From Streptomyces alboflavus (GTDB lineage Bacteria > Actinomycetota > Actinomycetes > Streptomycetales > Streptomycetaceae), in the NCBI RefSeq assembly GCF_000716675.1, contig NZ_JNXT01000018.1, positions 1 through 64,000 on the forward strand: DNA of 64,000 nt, written 5' to 3'. Below are positions 34,260 to 42,331 of this stretch, piece after piece; the first letter of the stretch is position 1; each line of letters opens with the position of its first letter. The position numbers and the translations under genes were made by a program. Under the pieces are notes generated by a model that worked only from the letters and a program-made list of their open reading frames with translations, was not told the origin of the DNA and searched no databases.

Positions 34260-35216
34260 TCAGAGGTTGGTCATGTCGACCGGGATCCTCGCCTCGGTGC
34301 CTTCGCGCAGGATGGTGGCCTCGATGAGGCCGTAGGGGCGGTCGGCGGCGTAGTAGACCGCGCCGTCCTTGGCCTCGTTCTCCAGGCCGCAGAAGGACAG
34401 GTCCTGGCGGAAGTGGTGCTTGTTGGGCGCGGAGAAGCGGATCTCGTCGATCTCGCCGCGGTTGTTCAGGACCCGCGTGCCCATTTGGTACAGCGTCTGC
34501 TGGAGCGAGAGGGAGTAGGTCTCCACGAAGGCCTGCAGGATGTGCTTCTTGGCCTGCTCGTAGGACTTCTCCCAGTTCGGCATGCGCTGCTCGTCACTGG
34601 TCCAGTTGTGCCGCCACCACGTCGAGAGGGACGTCGCCAGGATGCGGTCGTAGTCCTCCTTGAGCGTCGTGTACTTGTCCTTGATGTAGCCCCAGAACTC
34701 GGAGTTCGTGGAGTTCATCACGGTCAGGTCCTTCAGACCGCTCAGGACCTCGAAGTTCTGGCCGTCGTAGGTGATCTGGGCGACCCGCGTCTCCTGGCCC
34801 TTGCGCACGAAGGAGTGCTTGACCTCGTCGGCGCCGATGAACTGCGAGTTGCCGTCGGAGGCGGTGATGCGCTCCCAGGCGTACTCCTCGATGCGGATGC
34901 GCGCTCGGTGGATGGAGGGCTGGCTGTCCACGAAGTGCCGTGCGAGGTGGATGCCGTACTGCTCGGCGGACTCGATGCCGTGTTCCTTGGCGAACGCGAA
35001 GCAGGTGTTCTTCGTGGTGTCCGTCGGCAGGCAGTTGGCGTTCGAGCCGCTGTAGTGCACGTCGTCCAGGTCGCCGGAGAGGGCGACGGAGACGTTGAGG
35101 TCCTTGATGTGGTGCGTGTCGCCGTCGCGCGTGATCTTGACGACGCGGTTCTCGGCCTTGCCGTACTGGTTCTGCCCCAGGACCACCGGACGTGCCCGGC
35201 GGGAATCGTTGTTCAT
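34260..35216 (-). CDS. Urate oxidase (uricase)
   Basis: 318 residues. Cofactor-free T-fold oxidase converting urate to 5-hydroxyisourate plus H2O2. Conserved parts: VVLGQNQYGKAENRVVK with the active-site Lys, NCLPTDTTKNT with the catalytic Thr, VMNSTNSEFWGYIKDKYTTL with the Gln/Phe region, and SAPNKHHFRQDLSFCGLEN. The start is 5 bp from the stop of hydroxyisourate hydrolase. The product is unstable and is passed to the two upstream-encoded enzymes. The peroxide produced explains the shared control site upstream of katA. Confidence 0.96.
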   Translation of the reverse strand: MNNDSRRARPVVLGQNQYGKAENRVVKITRDGDTHHIKDLNVSVALSGDLDDVHYSGSNANCLPTDTTKNTCFAFAKEHGIESAEQYGIHLARHFVDSQPSIHRARIRIEEYAWERITASDGNSQFIGADEVKHSFVRKGQETRVAQITYDGQNFEVLSGLKDLTVMNSTNSEFWGYIKDKYTTLKEDYDRILATSLSTWWRHNWTSDEQRMPNWEKSYEQAKKHILQAFVETYSLSLQQTLYQMGTRVLNNRGEIDEIRFSAPNKHHFRQDLSFCGLENEAKDGAVYYAADRPYGLIEATILREGTEARIPVDMTNL

Positions 35217-35221
35217 GTCTG

Positions 35222-35629
35222 CTAGCTCCCTCGGTAAACGGAGTAGCCGAACGGGTTGAGCAGCAGCGGTACGTGGTAGTGCTCGCCCGGCACGACGGCG
35301 AACGTGATCGCCACCTCGGGGAAGAACACACCGCTCGCACCGCTGTCCCGATTCGCGGGGGCGTCCTGCTGCGCCTCGGCCTTCTTGTCCTGCAGCTTCA
35401 GGAAGTACGCCTCGACCGCGAAGTCGAGACGTACATGGGTGGTGCCCTCCGGCAGCGCCGGAAGGTCCTTGCAGCGCCCGTCCGCGTCGGTGGCCGAGCC
35501 GCCGAGCGGGGTGAAGTCCGCGCCGTCGCCGCTGCGGGCGGCGAGCGTGACGGCGACGCCCTCGGCGGGGCGGCCGACGCTGGTGTCCAGGATGTGCGTG
35601 GACACGGATGCGGTGGTGTCGGTGCTCAT
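35222..35629 (-). CDS. 5-hydroxyisourate hydrolase (transthyretin-like)
   Basis: 135 residues. The signature motifs are STHILDTSVGRPAEGV (His/Asp site) and the C-terminal YRGS tetrapeptide, which is diagnostic of HIUases rather than transthyretin. A short insert (about residues 82-100, KKAEAQQDAPANRDSG) is unusual and Ala/Gln-rich. It hydrolyses 5-hydroxyisourate to OHCU. The ATG overlaps the stop of OHCU decarboxylase (ATGA) and the next gene, uricase, follows, so translation is coupled. Confidence 0.95.
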   Translation of the reverse strand: MSTDTTASVSTHILDTSVGRPAEGVAVTLAARSGDGADFTPLGGSATDADGRCKDLPALPEGTTHVRLDFAVEAYFLKLQDKKAEAQQDAPANRDSGASGVFFPEVAITFAVVPGEHYHVPLLLNPFGYSVYRGS

Positions 35630-36138
35630 GCGCTCTCTTCTTCCAGGATGCGGGCCAGGCGGATGCGGTTGATCTTGCCGAGTTCGGTGCGGACGATCTC
35701 CCGCTCCTGCTCGGGCGAGTTGCCGATCCGGTCCCTGACCGCGTCCCGCATCTGCTCGCCGGTCCTGCCGGTGGCGCAGATGAGGAAGACGTGGCCGAAC
35801 TTGTCCTGGTAGGCCAGGTTGAGTTCGAGCATCTCGGCCTTGAGCTCCGCGGACGCCCCGGCCATGCCCGCCTGCTCGCGGGACGAGGTCGGGTCTCCCG
35901 GCTTGGGGCGCCCGATGGGCGGGTGCCCCGCCATCGCCTCGGCCAGGTCGTCGGCGGTCAGCTCGGCCATGACGGCGTCGCTGGCCGCGTAGAGGGCGTC
36001 GGCGGTGGTGAAGGGGCGCTGGGCGAGCAACTCGCTCCCCCAGGCCGAGGAGGCGCAGGCCTCGTGGAGCTCGGCGGTGGCCGCCGGCTCCGGCAGGGCG
36101 TTGAACCGGGCCAGGCCCGGTGTCGTACGGGAAGTCAC
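35626..36138 (-). CDS. OHCU decarboxylase
   Basis: 170 residues. 2-oxo-4-hydroxy-4-carboxy-5-ureidoimidazoline decarboxylase, giving (S)-allantoin. The motifs LARFNALPEPAATAELHEACAS, MAGHPPIGRPK (catalytic His) and FGHVFLICATGRTGEQM match the family. It is first in the minus-strand purine operon, and its promoter lies 60-80 bp upstream with a palindrome overlapping the -35 TTGACG. The same site is in front of katA. Confidence 0.94.
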   Translation of the reverse strand: MTSRTTPGLARFNALPEPAATAELHEACASSAWGSELLAQRPFTTADALYAASDAVMAELTADDLAEAMAGHPPIGRPKPGDPTSSREQAGMAGASAELKAEMLELNLAYQDKFGHVFLICATGRTGEQMRDAVRDRIGNSPEQEREIVRTELGKINRIRLARILEEESA

Positions 36139-36201
36139 GGGGTGCCTCCGTGGCCATGTGCTGGACGGGCTGCGGAACAGCTAAGACCTTCAACAACATC
36201 C

Positions 36202-36219
36202 CGTCAACAGTTTGTTGAA
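36202..36219 (-). promoter_or_regulatory. Purine-operon promoter with operator shared with katA
   Basis: CGTCAACAGTTTGTTGAA; the reverse complement reads TTCAACAAACTGTTGACG, whose TTGACG is a -35 element for the minus-strand operon. A TAGCTG about 18 bp downstream is a weak -10. The identical 18 nt precede katA at 38983-39000. Confidence 0.7.
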
Positions 36220-36234
36220 ATCATTTGAACAAAG

Positions 36235-36266
36235 AAGCCGTCACCCCGCGATCCGGGTGACGGCTT
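36235..36266 (-). terminator. Terminator-like hairpin after the small HTH gene
   Basis: AAGCCGTCACCC pairs perfectly with GGGTGACGGCTT across 8 nt; the T-rich stretch TTCTTTG follows on the minus strand. It separates the HTH unit from the purine-operon promoter. Confidence 0.8.
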
Positions 36267-36307
36267 GGCCGCGCAGCGTGACGACTGGGTCGCCCCGCGA
36301 CGGGTGA

Positions 36308-36685
36308 CTACTTGTCCTTCGCGGCGTTTTCCCTGTTCAGGTAGTTGTAGACGGTGAAGCGGCTGACCCCGAGGGCGCCCGCCACGGTCTCCACGCCATG
36401 GCGCACGGAGAACGCGCCACGGGCCTCGAGTATCCGTACGACCTCCTGCTTGGCCTTGCGGTCGAGCTCCGCGAGGGGCTTGCCGCGCTTGCGCTCCAGG
36501 GCGAGCAGGATGTGGTCGAGGGAGTCGGCGAGCTGCGGCAGACGCACCGCGACCACGTCCTCTCCCTCCCAGGCGAGCACCACGTCGTCGGGGCCCGCCT
36601 CACCGGGCGGCAGCATCTCCCCGCCCATGGCGTCCACCAGCGGCTTGACGGCGGTCGCGAAGGGGTCGTCCCCGAAGGCGGTCAC
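36308..36685 (-). CDS. Small HTH transcriptional regulator (DauR/HTH_22-like)
   Basis: 125 residues from the GTG at 36685. The C-terminal half (VVRILEARGAFSVRHGVETVAGALGVSRFTVYNYLNR) is the HTH_22 motif of DauR/YheO-type regulators; the N-terminal half (LVDAMGGEMLPPGEAGPDDVVLAWEGEDVVAVRLP) is a short sensor-like region rather than a full PAS_6 domain. It sits between purine genes and glyoxylate genes, so it is a candidate regulator of either. Its GTG overlaps the TGA of the upstream small protein (GTGA). Confidence 0.8.
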   Translation of the reverse strand: MTAFGDDPFATAVKPLVDAMGGEMLPPGEAGPDDVVLAWEGEDVVAVRLPQLADSLDHILLALERKRGKPLAELDRKAKQEVVRILEARGAFSVRHGVETVAGALGVSRFTVYNYLNRENAAKDK

Positions 36686-36960
36686 CGCGCGACCTCCCCG
36701 GGCGCGGTCCGCTCGCCCGGCTCCGCGATCACATTGACCTGGAGCGAGACGCGGGTGGCGCCGGCGCCAAGGGACCGGCGCAGCATCGCGTCGACGGCCG
36801 TCAGGACCGCGTCGACGTCGCCCTCGGCGGTGTTGCCGAAGGGGCCGACGTCCACGGCGTCGAGGTCGGCGCCCTGGATGACGTCGCGGGCGGCCAGGGC
36901 GTGGGGCGGCGCCTCGTCGAGGTCGAAGGGCTCGGTCGTGAACTCCACTCTCAATCGCAC
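36682..36960 (-). CDS. Thiamine-binding (MTH1187/DUF77-like) small protein
   Basis: 92 residues. The sequence VEFTTEPFDLDEAPPHALAARDVI, then VDVGPFGNTAEGDVDAVLTAVDAMLRRSLGAGATRVSLQVNVI, resembles the ferredoxin-like MTH1187/YkoF fold annotated as thiamine-binding in Streptomyces. I see no enzymatic motif. It is coupled (GTGA) to the HTH gene and divergent from hyi across about 120 bp, placing the HTH and this protein as one unit. Confidence 0.7.
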   Translation of the reverse strand: MRLRVEFTTEPFDLDEAPPHALAARDVIQGADLDAVDVGPFGNTAEGDVDAVLTAVDAMLRRSLGAGATRVSLQVNVIAEPGERTAPGEVAR

Positions 36961-37032
36961 GGCGCCAACCTAACGCGGCCTCTCGTTTTTCCGGCAGCCC
37001 CTCTTGACAGCTTCCGCGGATCGGATGCAGTC

Positions 37033-37068
37033 TTCCATCAAGCAGAAATGAACTTCCGCAATACGGAA
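37033..37068 (+). promoter_or_regulatory. Two-box AllR-like operator upstream of hyi
   Basis: TTCCATCAAGCAGAA (37033-37047) and TTCCGCAATACGGAA (37054-37068, perfect TTCCG-N5-CGGAA) start 21 bp apart, as in the aceB and gcl promoters. The second box ends 16 bp before the hyi ATG. Confidence 0.75.
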
Positions 37069-37084
37069 GGAGCGCGGAAGCCCC

Positions 37085-37903
37085 ATGGGATACTCCGACC
37101 AGCGCTTCAATGTGAACCTGTCGATCCTCTTCACCGAGCTCCCGCTCCTGGAGCGGCCCGCGGCGGCCGCGAAGGCCGGTTTCGGCGCGGTCGAGCTGTG
37201 GTGGCCCTGGGTCGACGCCCCCACCCCCGAGCAGTCCGAGCTCGACGCCCTGAAGAAGGCGATCGAGGACGCGGGCGTGCAGCTGGTGGGCCTGAACTTC
37301 TACGCCGGACAGCTGCCGGGCCCCGACCGCGGCGCCCTGTCGATCCCGGGCGAGGAGAGCGAGAAGTTCCGCGCGAACCTCGCGGTGGCGGCCGACTTCG
37401 CCAAGGCGCTCGGCTGCACGGCGCTGAACGCCCTGTACGGCAACCGCGTCGACGGGGTAGACCCGGCCGTCCAGGACGAACTCGCCCTGGAGAACCTGGT
37501 GTTGGCGGCCCGTGAGGCCGACCGCGTGGGCGCGATCCTGCTGATCGAGGCGCTCAACGCCCCCGAGTCGCCCAAGTGCCCCATCGTGAGCGCGCCCAAG
37601 GCGATCGAGATCGTCGACAAGGTGAACGCCGCGACGGGACTCGGCAACGCCAAGTTCCTCATGGACCTGTACCACCTCTCCATGAATGGCGAGGACCTGC
37701 CGTCGGTGATCGAGCAGTACGCGGCCAAGACCGGCCACGTGCAGATCGCCGACAACCCCGGCCGGGGTGCGCCCGGCACCGGCTCGCTCCCCCTCGAAGG
37801 CCTCCTCGACCAGCTCAGGAAGGCCGGTTACGAGGGGTGGGTCGGCCTGGAGTACAAGGCGGGCGACCGCCCCAGCGCCGAGTCGTTCGGCTGGCTGTCC
37901 TGA
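37085..37903 (+). CDS. hyi: Hydroxypyruvate isomerase
   Basis: 272 residues, a xylose isomerase-like TIM barrel. FNVNLSILFTELPLLERPAAAAKAGFGAVELWWPW opens the domain; ILLIEALNAPES, MDLYHLSMNGED and GHVQIADNPGRGAPGTG carry the Glu/Asp/His metal site. It interconverts hydroxypyruvate and tartronate semialdehyde, the product of glyoxylate carboligase. It is first in the operon with glxR, and both are expected to be induced with gcl. Confidence 0.93.
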   Translation: MGYSDQRFNVNLSILFTELPLLERPAAAAKAGFGAVELWWPWVDAPTPEQSELDALKKAIEDAGVQLVGLNFYAGQLPGPDRGALSIPGEESEKFRANLAVAADFAKALGCTALNALYGNRVDGVDPAVQDELALENLVLAAREADRVGAILLIEALNAPESPKCPIVSAPKAIEIVDKVNAATGLGNAKFLMDLYHLSMNGEDLPSVIEQYAAKTGHVQIADNPGRGAPGTGSLPLEGLLDQLRKAGYEGWVGLEYKAGDRPSAESFGWLS

Positions 37904-37941
37904 CCGCTGACACAGAAACACCGAGCAAGAGAGGTTCCCTC

Positions 37942-38832
37942 ATGAGCACGCTTCCCAAGGTCGCCTGGATCGGACTCGGCATCATGGGATCGCCCATGTC
38001 CGAGAACCTGATCAAGGCGGGTTACTCCGTCACCGGCTTCACCCTGGAGCAGGACAAGCTGGACCGCCTCACCGCCGCGGGCGGCACCGCCGCCAAGTCG
38101 ATCGCCGAGGCCGTCAGGGACGCCGACGTCATCGTGACGATGGTGCCCGCGTCGCCGCAGGTCGAGGCCATCGCGTACGGCCCGGACGGCATCCTGGAGA
38201 ACGCGCGGTCCGGCGCGCTGCTCGTCGACATGTCGTCGATCACGCCGCAGACCTCCGTCGACCTGGCCAAGGCCGCCAAGGACAAGGGGATCCGCGTCCT
38301 GGACGCCCCGGTGTCCGGTGGCGAGGCCGGTGCCATCGAGGCCGTGCTCTCCATCATGGTCGGCGGCGAGCAGGACGACTTCGACGCGGCCAAGCCGCTG
38401 CTCGAAGCGCTCGGCAAGACCATCGTGCTGTGCGGCCCGCACGGCTCGGGCCAGACGGTGAAGGCCGCGAACCAGCTGATCGTCGCCGTCAACATCCAGG
38501 CGTGCGCCGAGGCCGTGGTCTTCCTGGAGAAGTCGGGCGTGGACCTGACGGCGGCCCTGGACGTCCTGAACGGCGGCCTCGCCGGTTCGACCGTCCTGAC
38601 CCGCAAGAAGGACAACTTCCTGAACCGCGACTTCAAGCCGGGCTTCCGCATCGACCTGCACCACAAGGACATGGGCATCGTCACGGACGCCGCCCGCAAC
38701 GTCGGCGCAGCCCTGCCCGTCGGCGCCGTGGTCGCCCAGCTCGTCGCCTCCCTGCGCGCGCAGGGCGACGGCGGCCTCGACCACTCCGCGCTGCTCCGCT
38801 CCGTCGAGCGCCTCTCCGGCGCCCAGCTCTGA
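37942..38832 (+). CDS. glxR: 2-hydroxy-3-oxopropionate (tartronate semialdehyde) reductase
   Basis: 296 residues. An NAD(P)H Rossmann motif (VAWIGLGIMGSPMSENLIKAGY, residues 7-28), the substrate loop VLDAPVSGGEAGA and the catalytic Lys in GSGQTVKAANQ (near residue 172) mark a beta-hydroxyacid dehydrogenase. It reduces tartronate semialdehyde to glycerate. Follows hyi after 38 bp. The 3' end shows an odd feature: 27 nt spanning the last codons and stop are repeated 36 nt downstream. Confidence 0.95.
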   Translation: MSTLPKVAWIGLGIMGSPMSENLIKAGYSVTGFTLEQDKLDRLTAAGGTAAKSIAEAVRDADVIVTMVPASPQVEAIAYGPDGILENARSGALLVDMSSITPQTSVDLAKAAKDKGIRVLDAPVSGGEAGAIEAVLSIMVGGEQDDFDAAKPLLEALGKTIVLCGPHGSGQTVKAANQLIVAVNIQACAEAVVFLEKSGVDLTAALDVLNGGLAGSTVLTRKKDNFLNRDFKPGFRIDLHHKDMGIVTDAARNVGAALPVGAVVAQLVASLRAQGDGGLDHSALLRSVERLSGAQL

Positions 38833-38872
38833 GCACGGCCCCAGTGCCTCTCCGGCGCCCAGCTCTGAGCAC
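38810..38872 (+). repeat. 36-nt-offset duplication at the glxR stop codon
   Basis: The 27-nt segment starting GCCTCTCCGGCGCCCAGCTC appears at 38810-38836, containing the glxR stop, and again identically at 38846-38872. Nine intervening bases differ. Confidence 0.9.
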
Positions 38873-38900
38873 CGGCACAAGGCCGTAGAGCACCCCAGAC

Positions 38901-38962
38901 TTCCGGGCCGCGGTGGCGTTGACACCTGTCCTGTCGCGCCCAGACGCCGCCGCGGCCCGGAA
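38901..38962 (+). terminator. Long-stem terminator after glxR
   Basis: TTCCGGGCCGCGGTGGCGT (38901-38919) pairs with ACGCCGCCGCGGCCCGGAA (38944-38962) with one mismatch. The loop is 24 nt. Confidence 0.75.
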
Positions 38963-38982
38963 CCCTCCCCCTTCTCATCAAC

Positions 38983-39000
38983 TTCAACAAACTGTTGACG
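38983..39000 (+). promoter_or_regulatory. katA promoter with operator shared with purine operon
   Basis: TTCAACAAACTGTTGACG. TTGACG (38995-39000) is a -35 and TACGCT (39019-39024) a plausible -10 with an 18-bp spacer. The 15-nt palindrome TCAACA-AAC-TGTTGA covers the -35, a repressor position. The exact reverse complement precedes the OHCU-uricase operon. Confidence 0.7.
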
Positions 39001-39069
39001 TAGCAGCTCAGGGGTCCTTACGCTCCCCATCACGTCAGCAGCCACAGCACGGAAGGCCGACCCACCACC

Positions 39070-40536
39070 ATGTCGCAGCGTGTGCTCACGACCGAGTCCG
39101 GCGCTCCTGTCGCCGACAACCAGAACTCCGCCTCCGCCGGTGTCGGCGGCCCGCTGCTCCTCCAGGACCAGCACCTGTTGGAGAAGCTCGCCCGCTTCAA
39201 CCGCGAGCGGATCCCGGAGCGCGTCGTGCACGCCCGCGGCTCGGGCGCCTACGGCTACTTCGAGGTGACCGACGACGTCACCGCGTACACCTGCGCCGAC
39301 TTCCTCGGCGCGGTGGGCAAGCGCACGGAGACCTTCCTGCGGTTCTCCACCGTGGCCGACAGCCTCGGCGGCGCGGACGCGGTCCGCGACCCGCGCGGCT
39401 TCGCGGTGAAGTTCTACACCGAGGAGGGCAACTACGACCTCGTCGGCAACAACACCCCGGTGTTCTTCATCAAGGACCCGCTGAAGTTCCCCGACTTCAT
39501 CCACTCGCAGAAGCGCGACCCGTTCACGGGCAAGCAGGAGCCGGACAACGTCTGGGACTTCTGGGCGCACGCCCCCGAGGCCACGCACCAGGTCACCTGG
39601 CTGATGGGCGACCGCGGCATCCCGGCGTCGTACCGCCACATGAACGGCTACGGCTCGCACACCTACCAGTGGACGAACGCCCAGGGCGAGGCCTTCTTCG
39701 TCAAGTACCACTTCAAGACGAACCAGGGCATCCGCTGCCTCTCCGCCGAGCAGGGCGCCGAGCTCGCGGGCAAGGACGCCAACTCCCACCAGACGGACCT
39801 GCTCCAGGCCATCGAGCGGGGCGTGAACCCGTCCTGGACCCTGCACGTGCAGATCATGCCGGCGGCGGACGCGGCGAACTACCGCTTCAACCCCTTCGAC
39901 CTCACCAAGGTGTGGCCGCACAGCGACTACCCGCTGCAGCGCGTGGGCCGCCTGGTCCTCGACCGCAACCCCGACAACGTCTTCGCCGAGGTCGAGCAGT
40001 CCGCGTTCTCGCCGAACAACTTCGTGCCCGGCATCGGCCCTTCGCCCGACAAGATGCTCCAGGGCCGCCTGTTCGCCTACGCCGACGCGCACCGCTACCG
40101 CCTGGGCGTCAACCACACGCAGCTCGCGGTGAACGCCCCCAAGGCCGTACCCGGTGGCACCGCGGACAACTACGGCCGCGACGGCCTGATGGCCACCAAC
40201 GCCTACGGCCGCGACCGCAGGAACTACGAGCCGAACTCCTACGACGGCCCCACCGAGACCGGCAAGCCCCTGTCGGCCCCGCTGGCGATCAACGGCCACA
40301 CCGGCACGCACGAGGCCCCGGCCCACACCAAGGACGACGACTTCTTCCAGGCGGGCGAGCTGTACCGGCTGATGTCGGCCGACGAGAAGTCCCGGCTCGT
40401 GGCGAACATCGCGGGCGGACTCTCGCAGGTCTCCCGCGACGACGTCGTCGAGAAGAACCTCGCCCACTTCCACGCCGCCGACGCCGACTACGGCAAGCGC
40501 GTCGAGGAGGCGGTCCGCGCCCTGCGCGACAGCTGA
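39070..40536 (+). CDS. katA: Catalase (small-subunit, heme)
   Basis: 488 residues, a clade 3 monofunctional catalase. The distal His lies in [17 protein letters not shown], the Asn in [19 protein letters not shown], and the proximal heme ligand Tyr in [15 protein letters not shown]. Dismutates H2O2. Its location beside purine genes and a promoter site identical to the uricase operon suggest it removes peroxide from urate oxidation as well as general oxidative stress. Confidence 0.97.
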   Translation: MSQRVLTTESGAPVADNQNSASAGVGGPLLLQDQHLLEKLARFNRERIPERVVHARGSGAYGYFEVTDDVTAYTCADFLGAVGKRTETFLRFSTVADSLGGADAVRDPRGFAVKFYTEEGNYDLVGNNTPVFFIKDPLKFPDFIHSQKRDPFTGKQEPDNVWDFWAHAPEATHQVTWLMGDRGIPASYRHMNGYGSHTYQWTNAQGEAFFVKYHFKTNQGIRCLSAEQGAELAGKDANSHQTDLLQAIERGVNPSWTLHVQIMPAADAANYRFNPFDLTKVWPHSDYPLQRVGRLVLDRNPDNVFAEVEQSAFSPNNFVPGIGPSPDKMLQGRLFAYADAHRYRLGVNHTQLAVNAPKAVPGGTADNYGRDGLMATNAYGRDRRNYEPNSYDGPTETGKPLSAPLAINGHTGTHEAPAHTKDDDFFQAGELYRLMSADEKSRLVANIAGGLSQVSRDDVVEKNLAHFHAADADYGKRVEEAVRALRDS

Positions 40537-40925
40537 GGTTCGCGAACCCCAAGGCTGCGCAGGGGACTTGACGGGAGGTCGGTCCCCTCGCGCGCAGGCC
40601 CGCACCGCCGTGGACCCGGATGAGGGGTGGTCCCACGGCGGGCGGGACGACGAGGACCGTGGCGGCTCGGTGCGAGCCAGTGCGGTGGTGAAGGTCTTCC
40701 GGCACGTCTTCGACCTGAGAAGGCGCCGCCCGGAGGCTGTCGCCCGCGCCGCCGCGGTCCCGGCACCTCGCCTGCTGCCTTGGCTTCCCCCTGATTCCGC
40801 CCGGCGGCGCGTATGCATGTTCCGCCAGTCGCACGCCGTCGGGCGGCAGCAACTCCCGGTCCCCGGAGCGCACACGTGCTCCGGGGACCTCGGCGTTCCC
40901 GGGGGGAGCGGTCAGAGGGGGGCGC
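40537..40925. other. Gap with terminator, no supported gene
   Basis: A 389-bp stretch between the catalase (+) and YdeI-like (-) genes. Open frames on both strands here show no ribosome site or conserved motif. It contains a 12-bp stem terminator at 40858-40889. Confidence 0.5.
40858..40889. terminator. Convergent terminator
   Basis: GGTCCCCGGAGC pairs perfectly with GCTCCGGGGACC (8-nt loop) between facing genes. Confidence 0.75.
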
Positions 40926-41513
40926 TCAGCGCACCTTCTCCCCCGCCGCCAGCTTCGCGACCATCCGTTCCAGGCGCGCGGCCCGGGTGCGCTCCGTCCG
41001 CGCTGTCTGCAGCCGCAGGATCACCAGGAACCGGTCCGTCTTGCCGAGCCCTTCGTACGTCCGGGCGGCCCGGGGCTCAGCGGCCAGCGCGGCCGCGAGG
41101 TCGTCGGGCACGCTCGCCTCCGCCTGCGGGTCGTACGCGGCGTCCCAGCGGCCGTCCGCCTTCGCCGCCGCGATCTCGGCGAGGCCGCGCTCGCGCACCC
41201 GGCCCGCGGCGAGCAGCGCCTCCACGCGGTCGATGTTCCGCTTCGACCAGGTGCCGCGCGGGCGGCGCGGGGTGATCTTCTGCAGGAAGTACGTGTCGTC
41301 GTGGCGGCGCCGCTGGCCGTCGATCCACCCGAAGCACAGCTCCAGGTCGATCACCTCGTCGGTCGTCACGGAGGGCACGCCCGACGCCTTCTTGGCCAGC
41401 TTCAGCCAGATGCCGGGGCTGTCCTCGTGATGCGCGTCCAGCCACTCCTCCAGCGCGCCCCGGTCGGCGAACGTGCGCACCGGGAGCCCGTCGAGCGTCT
41501 CCAACGTCTCCAT
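40926..41513 (-). CDS. YdeI/OmpD-associated family protein
   Basis: 195 residues. The YdeI-like domain begins with LPVRTFADRGALEEWLDAHHEDSPGIWLKLAKKASG and continues with VTTDEVIDLELCFGWIDGQRRRHDDTYFLQKITPRRPRGTWSKRN, the hallmark of this family. The C-terminal helix is charged. Members are linked to stress/antimicrobial-peptide responses but the biochemical role is unclear. Single gene, convergent with katA. Confidence 0.88.
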   Translation of the reverse strand: METLETLDGLPVRTFADRGALEEWLDAHHEDSPGIWLKLAKKASGVPSVTTDEVIDLELCFGWIDGQRRRHDDTYFLQKITPRRPRGTWSKRNIDRVEALLAAGRVRERGLAEIAAAKADGRWDAAYDPQAEASVPDDLAAALAAEPRAARTYEGLGKTDRFLVILRLQTARTERTRAARLERMVAKLAAGEKVR

Positions 41514-41641
41514 GCCAGGACTCCTTCGATCCGTACGTACGTGCCTCCCGCCACGGTATACGGCCCCCTCCCCCGCACGGCGGAGACGGTCCGGCGTCCG
41601 GGCTGACGAACTCCGCCGACGCGGGCGGAAGAGTAACTGTC

Positions 41642-42331
41642 ATGACGACGACAGCAGTTCACGAGGCCGACATCCGCACTGGTGCGGGCAGCGACACGGG
41701 ATGGGGCCTCGCCTCGGACACGGGTACGGACACGGGGACTGGGACACGCGCGGCTACGCCTACCGGCACCGAGCGTCCCGTCCCCCGCTGGGCCGAGCGC
41801 GTCGCCCACGCCATCCCGCTCGTGCTGCTCGCCCAGTGCGTGTGGCGGCTCCCCTTCGCCTTCGGGTTCGACATGGGCACCGGCACGGGGTCCATCGGCA
41901 GCCTGTGGATCTCGGTGCCGTACATCTTCACCCTGAGTCTGCTCACGGAGGCCCTCGCGCTGCTGAGCTTCGGGCTCGTGCGGGGCTGGGGCGAGGTCGT
42001 GCCCGCCTGGGTCCCGCGGCTCGGCGGGCGGCGGCTCAACCGCTGGGCCGCGGTGGTGCCCGCGACGCTCGGCGGCCTCGGCGCGACGGCCCTGTTCGGG
42101 CCCTTCACGCTGGGCGCCCTCGGCCTCGGTGTCTCCTTCGAGGAGTTCGACAGCGGCTTCTGGGAGTTCCTGTTCCGGGCCTGCGTCCTGCCGGTCGGCC
42201 TGTGGGGCCCGCTGGTCCTCGCCCTGACCGTCCACTACTTCGTACGACGCGGCCCGTCCGCCGCGCGGGCCGCGATCCCCGCCGTGAACACGTCCACGGA
42301 GAACCCGAACCGCGTGTCGGCGTCGTCCTGA
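41642..42331 (+). CDS. Four-helix membrane protein, unknown
   Basis: 229 residues. A hydrophilic N-terminus carries TGTDTGTGTRA-type tandem Thr/Gly repeats (about 14-45). Four hydrophobic segments follow: AIPLVLLAQCVWRLPFAFG, ISVPYIFTLSLLTEALALLSF, WAAVVPATLGGLGATALFG and CVLPVGLWGPLVLALTVHYF. No known family is recognised with confidence. Its last 97 bp overlap the convergent TetR gene. It may be regulated by that TetR. Confidence 0.72.
   Translation: MTTTAVHEADIRTGAGSDTGWGLASDTGTDTGTGTRAATPTGTERPVPRWAERVAHAIPLVLLAQCVWRLPFAFGFDMGTGTGSIGSLWISVPYIFTLSLLTEALALLSFGLVRGWGEVVPAWVPRLGGRRLNRWAAVVPATLGGLGATALFGPFTLGALGLGVSFEEFDSGFWEFLFRACVLPVGLWGPLVLALTVHYFVRRGPSAARAAIPAVNTSTENPNRVSASS

Noticed and set aside
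37828..40875. Minus-strand open frame of over 1000 codons opposite glxR and katA
   Set aside because: Shadow of two well-supported genes; low complexity.
40568..41275. Possible small gene downstream of katA
   Set aside because: No start signal or recognisable domain; the frame runs through the terminator hairpin and the antisense of the YdeI-like gene.
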